A stretch of 64,000 nucleotides of DNA from Pseudocercospora fijiensis CIRAD86 (GCF_000340215.1 NW_006921533.1:2830365-2894364), one strand, 5' to 3'; numbered from the stretch's first letter, positions 27,092 through 41,922 are shown. Program-made: numbers and translations. The notes: generated from the letters alone by a model not told the origin.

Positions 27092-28189
27092 TACGCTTCC
27101 CTTCTAAAGGCCGCGCCCTCGTAGCCGGTCTTTGTTCTAGCCTTAACCTCTATTGCTACTAACTTAGCAGGTCTAATAAGTCGCTTAGTCCGCGCTAAAT
27201 CGAACGTACAACTACCGATTATATAACTATGTCAAACTTCACCTCTAAACAATATAATGTACAACTCTAACTGCGCTATCTCTATATATAATAAACTATA
27301 AAGTAATATATATCTATAAGAATTGAGGGCTATCGACCAATTACAATACGAGCGCGTCTTCCCTACTATAATAGGTAGACGTACGAGGTATTGCAGCACT
27401 GCCTCCGTTCTAAGTAATGTCGTACGAGTTCTTTGCGTCTACTCTAACAGACCTAGCAATGTCCGCTTCCGAGGGTTGTCCGTTCCGAGGGATTGTTCTT
27501 ATTGTTACGAGGTTTCGCTAGCCTAAATTAGTTAGGTTTAGCAGCCTTTAAGTGTTAACTAATTATATCTTTTTAAAAACTCAGTTCTTCTAGTTTCTAT
27601 AGGTAAAGGCTATTATAAGTGCAGTAGTAGAGGTTCGCCTCGCTTAAAGGGTTAGATAGATCGAGGAGTAACCTATTATCCGCAAGATCGACCCCGGCTA
27701 GCTTAGCTCTATAGTTTTGCCCTTAGTTAGTTAGTCTATTAGTCGCTCAATCTTTTAAGCGGCTTAAAGTTTTAATCAAAGTTTTAATTAAAGGCGCCTT
27801 AAAGCTTTAATATAGGTAAGGTTAATAATAGCAGCGACTAGGTAATATTAATAATAGCGGCGCTAGTCGTCTTAGCGCTAACTTTACCTCGCTTCTAATC
27901 TTCTTCTTTAACTAATAGTACACTCCGCAACACCGTTACTAACATAGCCGCGCCGGCCGCGCCGTCTTCGCCGATTGTCTAGGCCTCGAGGCCTCGATAG
28001 AATAAGGGAATAAGAGGGGGACCTAAAGGGCACGTTAGTAAAGAGGTAGAGTCCTTAAAAGAGTAGGCAATTAGTTAACGCGTCGTAGCGCGCCTAGTGT
28101 AGTCTTGTTATCCTTTGTTACTAACAATTGATTGCCTCTAATTAGTTAGCTAATAGCACCCCGGGGGTAGCATTGTTCCTAGGCGACAT
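27092..28189 (-). other. Non-coding 3' region of element B
   Basis: About 1.1 kb between the end of pol and the 3' LTR. It matches, in reverse, the parts of element A at about 26460-26894, 33876-34060 and 42058-42679, which is what shows that A was cut by B and C. A 64-residue open frame at 27323-27526 is not gag or pol and looks incidental. Confidence 0.75.
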
Positions 28190-31100
28190 TATAGGCCCTT
28201 AGCCTTCTTCTTGTTCTTTACACTAGTCTAATACTTATCTAACAACTTAGTTATATCTTCAAAAGAACCTTTAGCTTCCTACGAGTCCTATTTAGGCGAA
28301 TAGCCTTGCTACCTTAATAGGTACTCCTTCTTGCCTTGTCTAGTCCGGTGCTTTAGGATACGTTCTATAGACTATAGTTCTTTACTATTAGCTAGTATGT
28401 CCTCGGATTTAGTAGGTGCTTCATCCTCTTCGCGTAGGTAGTACGGCTTAAGGAGGGATATATAGAAGGTGTTATAGATAGTATAATAAGGTGGAAGCTA
28501 TAACTAATAGGCCTAGGTGCCCCTAGGTTCTCGGATACGGAAAGGGCTAATGTACCTTAGTGCGAGTTTGGGCCTTGTTTTGCTATTAGGCGAGGGGTGT
28601 TTACGGATACGGAGGTTCTTCGTACTAAGCATAACTAGGTCGCCTTGCTTAAAGGTTATTAGAAGGTAGTGTTTGTTATAGTAGGCCTTCTAATAGGCCT
28701 AGGCCTTTGCTAGTTTGTTAGCCATCTTAGCGTGAATTTCTCGCATCTTTTAAACCCTCTTAATAGCCGCTAGTGTTTTAGGTTGACCTTGACCCGCTTC
28801 CCTTTCCTTACGCTCGGCCTCGAGCGACAAGGGGTCTTATAGCATAGCAGCGTTTTGGCCTATTATAGCGAAATAAGGTAACACCTTAGTAGATAAGTGG
28901 ACACTGTTATTGTACACGAATTCGGCTAGTTATAGGAGGTTGACCTAGTCGTTAGGGTTCTTATTAATGTAGCTACGTAGGTACTGCTATAGGGTAGCAT
29001 TCTGTCTCTCTGTTTAACCGTTAGTCTATAGATAGAAGGCTGTTAATAGCCGATGCTTTAGTCTCAGCTATAGGCATATTTCGCTCTAATAGTGCGATAT
29101 AAATGTCGAGCCCCTATCGGAGACTATCCCCTTAGGGGTTCCCTAATAGGTATAGAAGATGTTAGTCTATAGCGCCTTAGCTAGGTTAATAGCCGTCCAA
29201 TCCTTTCGGGCAGGAATGTAACGAGCGCCCTTAGTGAACCGGTCTACGACAACTAGGATAGCATTATATACATCCTTGCTTCCCCTACGCTTAGTAGGCG
29301 GAAGGCCTATAATAAAATCTATTGTAAGCTTAGCAAATAGCTTCTTTAGAACAGGGAGTGAAGACAACTCGCTAAATGGTAAGTGCTTTAGGGCTTTGAC
29401 TCGTTAATACACGGTATACGTGTTTACGTAGTCCTTTATATCCCGCTTACTATTTAGCTAGTAGTATATGCGCGATAGTAACTCGTACGACCTCTCTATA
29501 CTATAGTAACCGGCAAGCTTACTATTATAGTATCGCTTAAGAAGTTCTTATCTAATCGATTGTTTAGCGGGGACATAGTATCTACCCTTAAACCTTAAGT
29601 AACCTTTGTCGTCGATCGACTAATTACTCTTACTAGATCGAGTCTTTCGCCTACTTACAAGCTTGTCTATACGTTTAGTAGCAAAGGCGTCCCTCTACTA
29701 AGCCCGTAACAGCTCATCTATAAACGATTAACTATCCCTATTTACAAGGTTATTTAATAGCACCCTCGCTATTAAACGAGGTACGCATTATATACATCTA
29801 ATAGTACTAGTAGCCGGATTAACTATAGCAGTGCTATCGCTATTACTATATATAGCGATGTCGACTAGGGAGTTATTATAACTTCTCCTGTCTATATCCT
29901 TAATACGCACTGTTAATATAGCAAGAGTATTAATATACTTTAAGCCGTCGCGGAGTCCGGTAAGCCGCTTATCCTACGCTTGCTTATTAATAATACGGGC
30001 TATAGCAATCTTATACTACAGGGTTGGAAACAATAAATTGATAGATTGCTAAGTCCCGCTATCGTAATTAGGTCGCCTCGATAGGCTATTAGTAGGGTTG
30101 CTTACGCCTAGCCGATATAACACATTAAAATCAAACCTAGCGAGGTAGACGGCCTATCTTGCCTATCGACCTATAACCCTAGTAACCTTCGTAATTCTAC
30201 GGAGGTTGTTATAGTCCGTATAGACCTAAATAGTATGCTAGGTACTATCGAGATAGTAGCGCTAGTGCTTAAAGGCTTTAACAATAGCTAAGAGCTCTTA
30301 CTCGTAGGTCTCGTAGCGACGCTTAGCATTAATCATCTTCCTCGAGAAGAAGGCAATTAGGTGCTAGTAGTGGTTACTGTCTAACTGCTAGGACATTATA
30401 GCTAATATAGCGAACTATAAAGCGTTAGTCTCAATTCGGATCTACTTATTTAGTACAAAATAGTATAATAGAGGGACTTTAGTAAATCGCTTCTTTAAAC
30501 CGTTAAAAGCGGCTTGTGCTCTATCAGTCTATTTAAACTCTCTAGTTAGGTTAGCCTTGGTTTTAGTAAGCTTAGTTAGGGGCATTATATGCCGTAAATA
30601 GCCCTTAATAAACCGGCGGTAGAAATTAGCGAAGCCGAGGAACGATTGAAGCTCCTTAATAGACGTAGGAACAGGCTATTTAGTAATTGTTTTAATCCGA
30701 TTAGGATTAGCCTTAACACTATTAGTTGATACGATAAAACTAAGGAAGGCTACCTCCTTAGCAGCAAAGGTGCATTTAGAAGGCTTGCAATATAGTCTAT
30801 AGGCTCGTAGGCGATCGAGCACCTTACGGACTATAGCCTAGTACTCCGCAATGTTAGGTAAGTGTATATAAACTAGGATGTTATCTAGGTAAACTATATA
30901 GAGATAGTCTAATAGGCCCGAAAGGGCCCGATTGATGTAGGACTAGAACGTTATAGGGGCATTAGCTAAGCCGAATAGCATAACTAAGTACTCGAAATGC
31001 CTATAACGAGTACGAAAGGCTGTCTTCTATTTATCGCCCTTACGGATACGGATGCGGTAATAGGCGTCCTTAATGTCTAATATAGTGTAGTAGTAAGCAC

Positions 31101-33416
31101 TAGAAAGGCGATCGAGGGTCTTATTAATAAGAGGAAGTAGGTAGCGGTCTTTAATAGTGACAGCGTTAAGCCTACGATAATTAATATATAGACGTAGGCT
31201 ACTATCCTTCTTTAGTACGAATAGGATAGGGGCGCTAGCAGGGCTGTTACTATACCGAATGCGACCGTTAGCTAGGTTTTCCTCTAGGTACTTACGCAAT
31301 ATAGCAAGCTCTCGTTTACTAAGGTTATAGAGGGGGCTAAAAGGGACCTCCTTGCCCGCTATAATATCAATCTTATAATCCGTCTCTTTGAATATAGGCA
31401 ATGTCGATACTAAGTGGTGTTTAAACACATTAATGTAGGTTTCTCGAATAGGCTCCGGTATACGAGCAAGCTAATTAGGATCTATACTATTAGGGGGCAC
31501 AGGCTTATCGTTATCGCCTAATAGGTCGACTGTTAGGTTAGCTACGGCAGGTATTAGGTTGCCGATAAATAGAACCCTAATATCGTTAGGGCACTCGCTA
31601 ACATCGATGTGTTTAATATCCTCTTTCTTAGCGATTCCAAATCGCTACTATTAACTGCCTAAGTCTATAACTATAGTATAGTACTTAAGAACAGGGTTAC
31701 TAATAACAATCTTAGATAGGAGGCTGTCTATATCTACCGCGTAGGCAGTAAAGTTCAGCAGGCGCTTATTGCCGAGGTCGTCCTTTAGGGCTATATAGAC
31801 ATAGTAGGCCCTATAGGTCAAGTGCCGAGCGTTATTAAACTAAGCAAGGGTTGGCAGGTTAGTCCTAGGCAGTTGTCGAAGGTCTAATTGCTTAGCTAGG
31901 CGATAGCTAATAAGGGCGCTAACTGAATTTCCTAGATCTAGTATAACCTTAGTCTTATAGTTAGTGTCGGGCCCGGATATAAGACAGGTACGTATAATAG
32001 CTAGTATAATGTCGATAGTCTTACGCCGCACGAGGCTAACAGTTAGTGCGGCGCTTACTCTTTTTTCGAAGGTTGGCCTACAGGGGTAGCGTTAGCTGCT
32101 AAGAGGTGCTTTCGGTGCTTAGCGGCAGTACAGTCGATTCGGGCCTAGTCCTTAGGTTTGTCGCATTAGCCTAGTAGATAGCTAGTGCTATTACAATTGA
32201 AGCACTTCAACCCGGTTAGTAGACTGCCGTAGCTATTATTACTGCTATTGTTAGTCGAGCGGTTAGTATTATAGGGATACGAGCCCCTTCTACGGCCCCT
32301 ATCGCGGCCTCCTCTATATAGCCGCCGGCTACGGCCTCTTCCACGATCGTTACTGTTCCTATTGTTAGTATTATTGTCCTAGTAGGAACCTTAGTTTCCT
32401 CCCCGGCTACTACAGTTGCTACGGTTAGTACTAGCTAGTCGGATCCTTAATTCTAGTCGCTATTAGAGCTGAATAGCCCGTTCGGCTATTTCTACTTCGA
32501 CTATGAATTAAATGCGCGTTAGATTAGTCTGTTCGAATACACGGCGACGGTCTAATTTAAGGACCAATTCCTATCGCAATTTAGGGCGTATTTCGGAAAT
32601 CTAGATAGAGTCGGTCTTAGCTAGCAAATCGTCTTCGAGGGTCTTTAAATAGGCCTTAAATAAGCGAGCCGATTAATTAGTCTTTTGTTTAGCTCGAAGG
32701 TATTGGTCCTAAGCGTGTTGTTGCCTTAGTATAGGGTTTCTAAGGGTGTCTAGTATAATAGTCTTGTAGTTTTGCTACTGAATAGCGGTCTGATTAGTAA
32801 GGGAGTTAAAGTAGTTATCCTAGGTACGCTTTAGGTCTCTATTAATATATTGCATAGTATAGACGACTAGCGAATAGTCGTCTAGCAGGGCCCTTAGTAC
32901 ATTTCGTTGGTTAAGCTTACAGTCACGAATGTAGTCGTTATATTGCTTTCGACTAGAGCTATTAAACACGGTATAGTCCTTGAGTTTAGCATCCTTCTTC
33001 TAGACTAGGACTAATAGTGAGGAAGGCCCTACTATCGGCTTAGTGTTAGTTGTTAGGGCCTCCTAAAGGCGGCGAATTTCGAGGAGGTTATCCTTTAGCT
33101 GTTGTTCTTAACGTAGGGCAGTAAGCCTGTTTTAGGTAGCTTCTTAGAGTCTCCCTACTAGTTAGGGGCTAAAGGCTAGTTAGCTATATCGACGGTTAAC
33201 AATATTATTAAGAATGTCGTCGACAGGCAATTCTAGATTATTACCTAGAACTATAGGTTCTTCTTTAATAGGCTCTCCGGTAGGCTCTTTAGTAGGAGGC
33301 ACTTTAGTAGGAGGCGCTTTAGCAGGCACTGTACTACTAGCGTTGTCGTTGCTAGCGCTGCTAGCGGCAGCGCGATTGTTGTTTCGTAATAAACTAGCTA
33401 TTATAAGGGGCGACAC
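28190..33416 (-). pseudogene. gag-pol remnant of chromovirus B
   Basis: Read on the minus strand. Gag starts near 33416 (a 78-residue piece ends at 33180). A CCHC knuckle survives in part near 32200 (CFNCNSTSYLLG). The protease core is at 32031-31840 (KVILDLGNSVSALISYRLAK). The reverse transcriptase fragment is 31428-31027 ([17 protein letters not shown]). Integrase is seen at 29367-29167 (IDFIIGLPPTKRRGSKDVYN, then ILVVVDRFTKGARYIPA). A chromodomain-like tail lies near 28330. Stops between these pieces inactivate the polyprotein. Confidence 0.9.
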
Positions 33417-33673
33417 TAATAATGTATTGTTAGCCCCTAAGATACGGATGTAGCGGAATTAGTAGATATCGGCTTAGTATGCTTAACTTAGTGTAATAGG
33501 CCGTATAGAAGGCCTTGCTTAATAATTGGTACGGTTGTTTCGATAGAATAGTACGTATAGGTCCCGTTCTTTGGGCGCAATATAGTTAGATTAGTCTTGT
33601 TCGTAGCTATACCGCTAAAAGCTTGAAATAAGGACTATCTAGCTACTACCCTTAAAGGGTGGATCGAATACTA

Positions 33674-33870
33674 TATAAGAAGGGTATGTTAGCAGGTAGA
33701 TAGGGTAGTAGTAGGTACGAGTAGTATTCGATAAGGAGCTAGAAGAAGAGGGAGGAAGGCAGGCAAGTTGGCCTACTGCCAAGCGCTAAGCCCTACCTAA
33801 GGCATCGAGACCCTAGCTTCACTCGAGCCCGGTTATATACTAATTACGTGTAACCTCTTTGGTCCTAACA
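33674..33870 (-). repeat. 5' LTR of element B
   Basis: 197 bases. The left plus-strand end is TATAAG where the partner LTR has TGTAAG, a RIP-type change. The right end is CCTAACA, followed by ACTAG. Confidence 0.93.
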
Positions 33871-34060
33871 ACTAGCGCTACTATTATTAACATTACTTGC
33901 TATTATTACTACGCCTATAGAATACAACCTTACCTATACTACGAGCCTAAAGTACTAAGAGTTAATCAAAACTTTAATTAAAACTTTAAGCCGCTTAAAA
34001 GATTAAGTAGCTTAATAGACTAACCGACTAAAGGCAAAACTATAGAGCTAAGCTAGCCGG

Positions 34061-34190
34061 TGTTACAGGCTTACTGTCGTTGCCTTAGGCATCTATCTTT
34101 GTACTTAGTCGGCGTGCTTTTACGCTTCCTTCTTCCTTTATAGACAGTTCGACAATCTAATTACGTGTCTACTGCCTCTCGCCCGTGTTA
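34061..34190 (+). repeat. 5' LTR of element C
   Basis: 130 bases, TGTTACAGGC to CCGTGTTA. Near-identical to 41923-42052 apart from C/T and G/A changes. Preceded by GCCGG. Confidence 0.92.
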
Positions 34191-34382
34191 TAACTGTCTG
34201 TCTACCCTATAGCTGCCCCGGCATTATAGTAGTGTCGCCGCCGCCGGCCTATACGATACCTACGACATTGTCGCGCTTTTACGCGACTTAGAGGCCCTCT
34301 AAGCGAGCAAGTAGTACCGATTTCGAATACCTAGCGCTTAGCGAAGACCGCATAGCGCACACCGATAAAACACATATATATA

Positions 34383-34496
34383 CGAAGTTAGGAAGTTAGG
34401 AAGTTAGGAAGTTACTAAGGAAGTTAGGAAGTTAGAAAGTTATTAAGGAAGTTAGGAAGTCGGGAAGTTACTAAGGAGGTTAGGAAGTTAGGAAGT
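34383..34496 (+). repeat. GGAAGTTA minisatellite in element C leader
   Basis: About a dozen imperfect tandem units of GGAAGTTA, some expanded to GAAGTTACTAAG. It lies between the 5' LTR and gag. Confidence 0.88.
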
Positions 34497-35099
34497 CTAT
34501 ATCTATATATCTATATTCATATCCTTCTATTATAGAGTAAGAGCCTAGTACGGTTAGAGCATTAGATGCCCCCGACTAATTGCGAGCCGATCTTGCGGAC
34601 GTAATTTACTATACTTTCTATCGGGGAAGTCCTAGAGACCTTAGGACACTTATTACGCTACTTAGAAGTACAGTAGTAGAGTATCTAAAGTGCGTAGGCT
34701 ACGTACTAAGCGACTTTCACTATCGCTATCGCAACGACGGAAGACTACCGGCCGACGAAACATTAGTATCCGCTTAGGAGAGAGCGCTATTAGACAATAT
34801 ATCGGATGCCTTTATCTAGGTACGTCTAGATACGGGATTAGATCCTGTCGCAAACATCCTTAATCTTGCGCCCGCTCTAGTTAGACGCGTATACGGAGAT
34901 TCCTTAGTTAACGAATATAAGCGAGACTTAAGCGGTACGGAAACTTGCTCTTCGGATATAGGTAGTAATAAGCACGCAAACGCCTCTATAACGAAGCCCG
35001 AGCGGAACAATTACTAACCTCCTAGTATACAGATAGTATTAGCGAAGTCTAGGAGCAGCTCCCTTCCTTTACGACCTTTGCGATTAGAACCTTTATACT

Positions 35100-38000
35100 T
35101 CCGTCCTTTATTATATACGGACCTTAATGTCCTCCCTCTTCTTACCCGAAGAAGATAAATCTCGCGTTTAACGATCTCTAATATCTTATTCCGAATATTA
35201 ACAACGTCTATAAGTTATTAACGATCTCCCCGGAGCTTAGTTCTCTAAAGAATAGAAGGCTACCCTTCGTAGCTAAGTTAAGATGCCTCTAGGAACCGAC
35301 GGAACCGGTCCTCCTTTCGAGACCTAACGATCTACTTAGACCTACGGTCGACCTAGTTAAGAAGAGGATAGCAACTAGCAATAGTAGAAGCTACCTTCTA
35401 AGGAATTATAGGAAGACGCAGCTGCCGACGAACCTAATCTAGAGGGTGAAAATACAACCTATACTAGCAACTTAGACTATTCCGGCTATATCCCTGTCGA
35501 GAAGGGCGTTAAGCGATACCCTAAGCCGTACTTTAAAGCTACCGACGCCGCTAATCTTGCTACTAAAGTTATAGCATATCCCGCTACGTAGCTCGATACC
35601 CTTATCTACGTAGATAAGTAGTACGACTTAATCTACGCTAACTGTACCGACCTTAAGAAGCAGCTCGACGACGCTAAGGTCGCTAATAACTAAATACTAG
35701 CTAATCGTACGAGAGCTACTATAGTAATTAAGAATTTGAAGGCAGACGTTACCCGCCTTAACGCGGATCTAGGTGCTACGCAAACTAACTACTCCGCTCT
35801 CTAAGGCTACTTCGACAAGTATAAGGCCGACTAGGAGGAAGAATAAGAGGCACTCGAAGTAGAGATCGCCCTACTCGAGAACTAGCTCGATAAGTACGCC
35901 CTATAGCTTAAGTAAGAAGTGTTAGCTAATATACCGCATATTAAAGCTAAGATGTCCGTAAGGCCTGCAACGAAGAAGGGCTCTATACCTACGACCCCTC
36001 GCACTCCTATACTAAGGCGCAATATCCCCGGAAGTAGCATACGCTACAATCTTATTAATAACGAGCTGTCTAATATCTTATCCGAGGAGTAGCTATCGAA
36101 CTTCTAACTAATCTAGGGTTCACTAGCGGATCTAGACAATTAGCGGGAGTACTAGAACGAGAGGGCTAAAGCTAAAGTAAAGAGAGCCTTAATACTAGCT
36201 CCGCTTCTAACGCTACGCCGTTTATACGGTCCGAGCCCGTCCCTTAACGCCTTTTCCTTCCCTCCTCCTAAGTACGAGCGTAACCGTAATCGGCGTCTAT
36301 ACCTACCTTACCTAGAATCGCCGTAGCGATCGAACTTTCCTCCTCCTCCTCTATTCGGACATTAGGATACCCGCTTCCCTTAGCAGCCCTAACAACACCG
36401 ACCGCTTCCGTAACAGCCTCGACCACTTCTAACCCTACGACCTACTACTTAACAGCCGTTCGGAACGACTAGGCAGCGTAATCCTTCCTACCCTAGCCGT
36501 ATCCTACTATAAGAGTCCGTTCCTATACCCGCAGCCGACCCTTAACGAGGCCTACGAGCGTAGACTAATAAGCTTATAACGATAGGCGGTAGCAAGGCTA
36601 TAAAAGTTATGTTTACTAAGCTAGAAGCTTAGATAGGTAAGAAGGATAAGGACGGCAAATCCTTAGATAAGATAACCTTCGATAAGTAGAAGCGTAAGAT
36701 AGAAGCATACTTCAAGTATAAGAGACACTACTACCGCAGCGAGGAGCATGCTACTAAAGTCGCCCTATATAATACTACGAGGACCGCTTAGAACAAGATC
36801 AAGACTAAAGCCGAAGTAGGTATATTTAAGACTCCTAAAGATATTATCGAAGCCCTTAACAAGACCTATAGTTCTCACTACGAGCGATAGAAGCACTAAA
36901 CCAAATTCCTCGCACTGTAGATACGTAACGACTAGAAGGTTAACGACTTCTAGTAGGAGTTTAAAGAATACGTTACTTAGATAAACCTCTCTCTAGAGAA
37001 TAAGGCTTATTATTTACGCATTAAGACTAATAGCACAGACTGGTTTGATTACCTACTTAGAAAGGAGTTTAACTTAGCTAAGGCAATAGTCGAATAGATA
37101 CGCAATCGAGAAGTGCAAATAGAATGTAGCACCTATAAGAGAACTCCTACCTATAAGTTATAGTAGACATCCTTCCGTCCTATATACTAATAGCGATCCT
37201 ATACTACTCTAGCTACTAAGCCTACTAGGGCCTCTAACACCCGAGCCGACAAGCCCGACTATCCGTTCCTAGAGAAGATGAACTACGGTCTTCTACTAGA
37301 CTACGACTAGGCTAAGATGCCCTTTAGCTTTAAGCTACTTACGTAGAAAGACCTCGATCGACTTAGTAAGGGATTATGCTATATCTACAAGGACTCTAGC
37401 TACTAGCGTAATAGTCTAAAGTGCCTATACTTCTAGTACCGCACTAGCAAGGTCCGCTAGAACGCAGTCGAGATTTCTACCGAGGAAGATCTTATAGAGC
37501 TAGAGGTAGAGCCGCTACCGGACTTTAAGCCCGACGATATAGAAGGCATAGCCGCTTTCGTTATTAATAACGATGCTAAGGAGCACCTAAAAGAGACATC
37601 TCTAGTATAGAGCGCATACCCTAGAGTACTTTTATACCCGACCCTACGCTACTAGCTTTCCTTTAATATATATATAATATCGGACTTTTATCTACCTATA
37701 TTAAGGGTACTCCTATTAAGATCGCCGACTATATTATATTTAACGCAATAGTTAAAGGCTATCGTACTAGAATACACCTCGATTGCGGAGCTACGGCAGA
37801 ATATACTAACCCGAAATTCGTCGACAAGGTCCGAAACAAACACCGCACCCTTAGCAAAGCACTCCTAGTAACTTACGCTAATAGAGGCGCCGGCAACGCA
37901 ATTACGACTTGGACTTCGTTACCTATAGATCTCGGCGGACACAAAGAAGACCTCCCGTACCTAATTACCGACATCGAATACGACATCGTTCTTAGGATAC

Positions 38001-41000
38001 CTTAGCTATAACGACATTGCCCGAGTATAAACTAGTAGGCTCGCGAGCTGCACTTCGACTTAGCCTACTATCGCGGTTACTATAACTCTACGCTAGTCGC
38101 TAGAGGCTATTGTCGAATACTAGTAGAAAACGACCCTCCTACGATCTATTACGGCTATTCTAGCACCGAGCAAGTCTAAATATCGGAGATCTCTATCGGC
38201 GAGGCCTAGCAAAGTATACTCGATAGCGAAGAGGGTTTCTTCGTATTCGAATTAAACGATAACGATAAGTTTAAGCTATACGAGTATATCGACAACGCTA
38301 TAAAGCTAGCTTTACTAAGCCTAAGTAACTTTGAAAAGTTTATGAAAGATAAACTACTAGACTAGGACATTAGAAGCAAGTTACCGGAATAGCTCTACGA
38401 CTTTGTCGATATATTCGATCGCCGGCGCGCTAAGACCTTACCTAGCTTACTGCTAAAACACGACCTAGATAGAGATATAGCTATCGACTTCGTACCTAGC
38501 TTAAAGATTCCCTAGAAGCGACCGTACGCAATAGGACATAAAGAGCTTATAGTTGTTTAAAAATATACTCGAGATCTTAAGAACAAAGGCATTATTAGAG
38601 AGTTAAACTTACTCTATACGTCGCCGGTGCTCCTCGTCCGCAAACCGGAAGGTAGTATACGCGTATACGTCGATTATAGAGCAGTTAATACTATTACTAT
38701 CAAAAATAGCTATCTACTACCTCCGATCTGCGAGACTCTCGCTCGGATAAGTCGCGCTAAGGTCTTCTTAGTACTAGACATTGTCGCCGCCTTTAACAGA
38801 TTAAGGATTAAAGAAGGCGACGAATAGAAAACTGCCTTTACGACTAGGTATAGCACCTTCGAATACCTAGTTGTACTATTCGGCCTTTTAAACGCCCCGA
38901 GTGCTTTCTAGTCCTATATTAACAAAACCCTTAGCGACTATATAGACTAGTTCGTATCCTCGTAGATCGATAACCTTATTATTTATAGCGATAATAAATA
39001 AGAGTATATCGAACACCTACGCAAGCTACTTACGCGCCTTCGGGATACGGACTTACTACTTAATATTGACAAGTATAAGTTCTTCGTTAAGGAAGTATAC
39101 TATCTTAGCATTACGATTACTATAGAAGGCCTCCGTATAACAAAAGACAAGGTTAATGCTATACTAGGCTAGCAGACTCCGAAGTGTCTTCGAAATATAT
39201 AGGCCTTCCTTAGGTTAGCTAATTTCTACCGGAGGTTTATTAAAGACTACTCTAAGATCGCTCTACCTTTAACGTCTCTTTCTCGCGGCTAGAAGAACGA
39301 CTAAGGCTAAAGGGTGTCGAAACTATTCGAGTAGACAACGGCCTACTAGGAAGCCTTCGAAACCCTTAAGCAGGCCTTTACGACCGCACCTGTCTTAGCC
39401 TACTACGACCCTAATAAACTATATATCGTCGAGACCGACTCCTCGGACCGAGTTAGTGCTAGCATTCTGTCTTAGTATTACGGCAATATCCTTTACCCCG
39501 TAGCTTTCTACTCGAAGAAGATAGACCCGGCCGAATACAACTACGAGATCTACGATAAGGAACTAATAGCTATAGTTAAGGCGTTTAAGGAATAGAGGCC
39601 TAAGCTAATCTGCCCTCTCGAGGCGATAAAGGTTATTACCGACTATAAGAGCTTAGAGTACTTTATAACTATAAAGCAGCTTAATCGCCGCTAAGCTAGA
39701 TAGGCAGAGTTCCTATCCGAGTTTAACTTTGTTATATAGTATCGACCGGGCAAGTAAGGCGCTAAGCCAAATGCCCTTACTAGGCGTACTTAAGACATAG
39801 ATCCTACGGAAGACGAGAACAACCGTTACTAGGCCCTTCTTAAGGCTTACAACCTATTACTAGAGCTATAAGCTCGAGCTTAAAGGCTCGTAGCTATTCG
39901 GATCCTTAGAGAAGACGAGTCCTTAGACGACTCTATCGAAAGGGCCCTCTACGAGGATAGTCTTACTAACGTTATTAAATGCGGCCTTCGCGATAAAGTC
40001 TAGCGCTTTACATTTCCTACCGAGATCGGCAATATTAAGCTCTCGCTAACTAGCTATAGTATTATAGACGGCCTAGTTCGAGTAGACGGTCGTACCTATA
40101 TACTAGACGACGCTAATCTACGCCGGAAGGTAATTAAACACTACTACGATGTACCGCTAGCGGGGCACCTAGGAAGAGAGCGGACTTTCAACCTCCTCTA
40201 ACGATACTACTACTAGCCTACGATATATAACGATGTCCGTAGACAGGTTAAGGAATGCCGAACCTACGTTCGTATACGAGTAAGTTACGAGGCCTACTAA
40301 GGCCTGCTCTAGCAACTCCCGGTGCCGTCTAGCGCCTACCGCGACATTGCTATAGACTATATTGTCGAGCTCCCCGAAAGCGATTAGCTTAGTATTAAAT
40401 ATAAGCATATCCTTACTGTTATAGACCGCCTTACGAAGCGCAAACATTTCATTCCTATACCCGACCTAGAACTACAAACAGCCGCTAAGGTAGTATACCG
40501 CTAGGTAATTAAGGATTAGGGTGTCTTCGATAGCGCTACCTCTAATAGGGGGTCTTAATTCGTCGATACGTTCTATCGCGAAGTATAACGTCTCCTCGGT
40601 ATTAAATAGCACTTCTTAATAGTATACTATCTACGGACCGACGGCTAGTCCGAGCGAACTAACTAAGAACTAGAAGTCTACCTCCGAGCCTACGTTAATT
40701 ACGTCTAAGATAATTAGGTCCGGTAGCTATAGTCCGTAGAGTTCGCCGCTAACAACGCGAAGAGCGAAACTACTAGAGTCTTACCCTTCTACGCAACTCT
40801 TAGCAGAAATCTACGCCTAGAGGTTATATATAAAAGTAGGTCCGATGCTGCTAAGAAGAAGCTTCTAGTACGCGAGCGCGTCGTACTATAAGAAGCTAAA
40901 TTGTTTGCTTCGGAACTTAAACGTATATAACAATACTGCATCGACTCTATAACCTACGTATAAGCGCGCTATACGAAATACGACAAAGGCGCTCCGCCTC

Positions 41001-41470
41001 GACTATATTAGCCTAGTAACCTAGTCTAGCTCGATGCCCGCAATATCCGTACGAAGAGACTATCGAAGAAACTAGATTATAAACAGCTTAGCCCCTTTAA
41101 GGTTATCCGCGCGATTCCTAATACTACTAACGTCTATTAGCTTAATCTCGGTACCTCTTCTTAGCGCTGCCGCATCTACGACGTCTTCTATACTAACCTC
41201 CTCCGACCCGCCTCCGCTAATCTAACCGATAAGACACCTCCGCCTAAGCTAATCGACGGTAATAAGTTCTAGGAAATAGAAGAAGTAGTAGATAGCTATC
41301 GCAAAGGCAGATAGAAGAAATTGAAGTATATAGTACAATAGAAAGGAGACGACGAGTTATAGGAATTTAACGAGGAAGAGTTAATTAAGCAAGCTGCCGA
41401 TACTATCGCAGACTTCTACTATAGGAACCCTAGTAAGCTAAAGCCTACTAGGTACAAACTACTAGAGGGA
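35100..41470 (+). pseudogene. gag-pol remnant of chromovirus C
   Basis: Gag spans about 35100-37550 with a decayed knuckle near 37380 (LCYIYKDSSY, Cys and His replaced by Tyr). The protease remnant is near 37780 (HLDCGATAEYTNPKFVDKV). Reverse transcriptase: an open piece at 38627-38827 (SIRVYVDYRAVNTITIKNSY) continuing past a stop. RNase H lies at about 39370-39700. Integrase carries the HHCC-type finger near 40130-40270 and the core to about 40560 (IVELPESDQLSIKYKHILTV, then SNRGSQF). A chromodomain lies near 41270-41460 (EEVVDSYRKGRQKKLKYIVQ). Numerous TAG and TAA stops make it non-functional. Confidence 0.88.
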
Positions 41471-41922
41471 TAGATACCTAAAGAGGGTACTACCGGCCTT
41501 ATCGACCGCTAGATATTGCCGCGTAGGTAAGAGTACACCGTTCTAGATACAACGGGTAGCCTTTCTCGAGCAGCTCTACTTTATACGTAATAGGGATAAG
41601 CCGATACTTTCGCGCCTTATTCGGTACTAACAAACAATAGGCCGATGCTTTTGCGTCCTTATCGTTTAATTAACTACCTAGCCGATGCTTTCGCGCTAGG
41701 GCTTGCGCACCGCATTATTAACCTCCTTAAGTAGTTACTACCGCCGGTTAGCTTTCTACTCGATGCGATTACGGCCCCTAGTAATATCGCCGCATACACC
41801 GACCTTGCTAATCGCTCTAGATAATAGATATAGATAATAGATATTAGCATAAACATTAGTATAGATAATAGGCATTAGTATACGGTCTTATAGGAGCAAG
41901 ATACAGTTTAGACGAGGGGATG

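Larger units (their letters stand above)
26895..33870 (-). mobile_element. Chromovirus B, same family as A, inserted into A in reverse
   Basis: 6976 bp. Direct 197-base LTRs at 26895-27091 and 33674-33870, with the target duplication ACTAG at 26890-26894 and 33871-33875. The purine tract AGAAGGGAAGCGTA (minus strand) lies just inside the left LTR. The internal region is the reverse complement of element A's, so the two form a large imperfect inverted repeat. Long frames survive better than in A, so it may be younger or less mutated, but stops still break gag-pol. Confidence 0.93.
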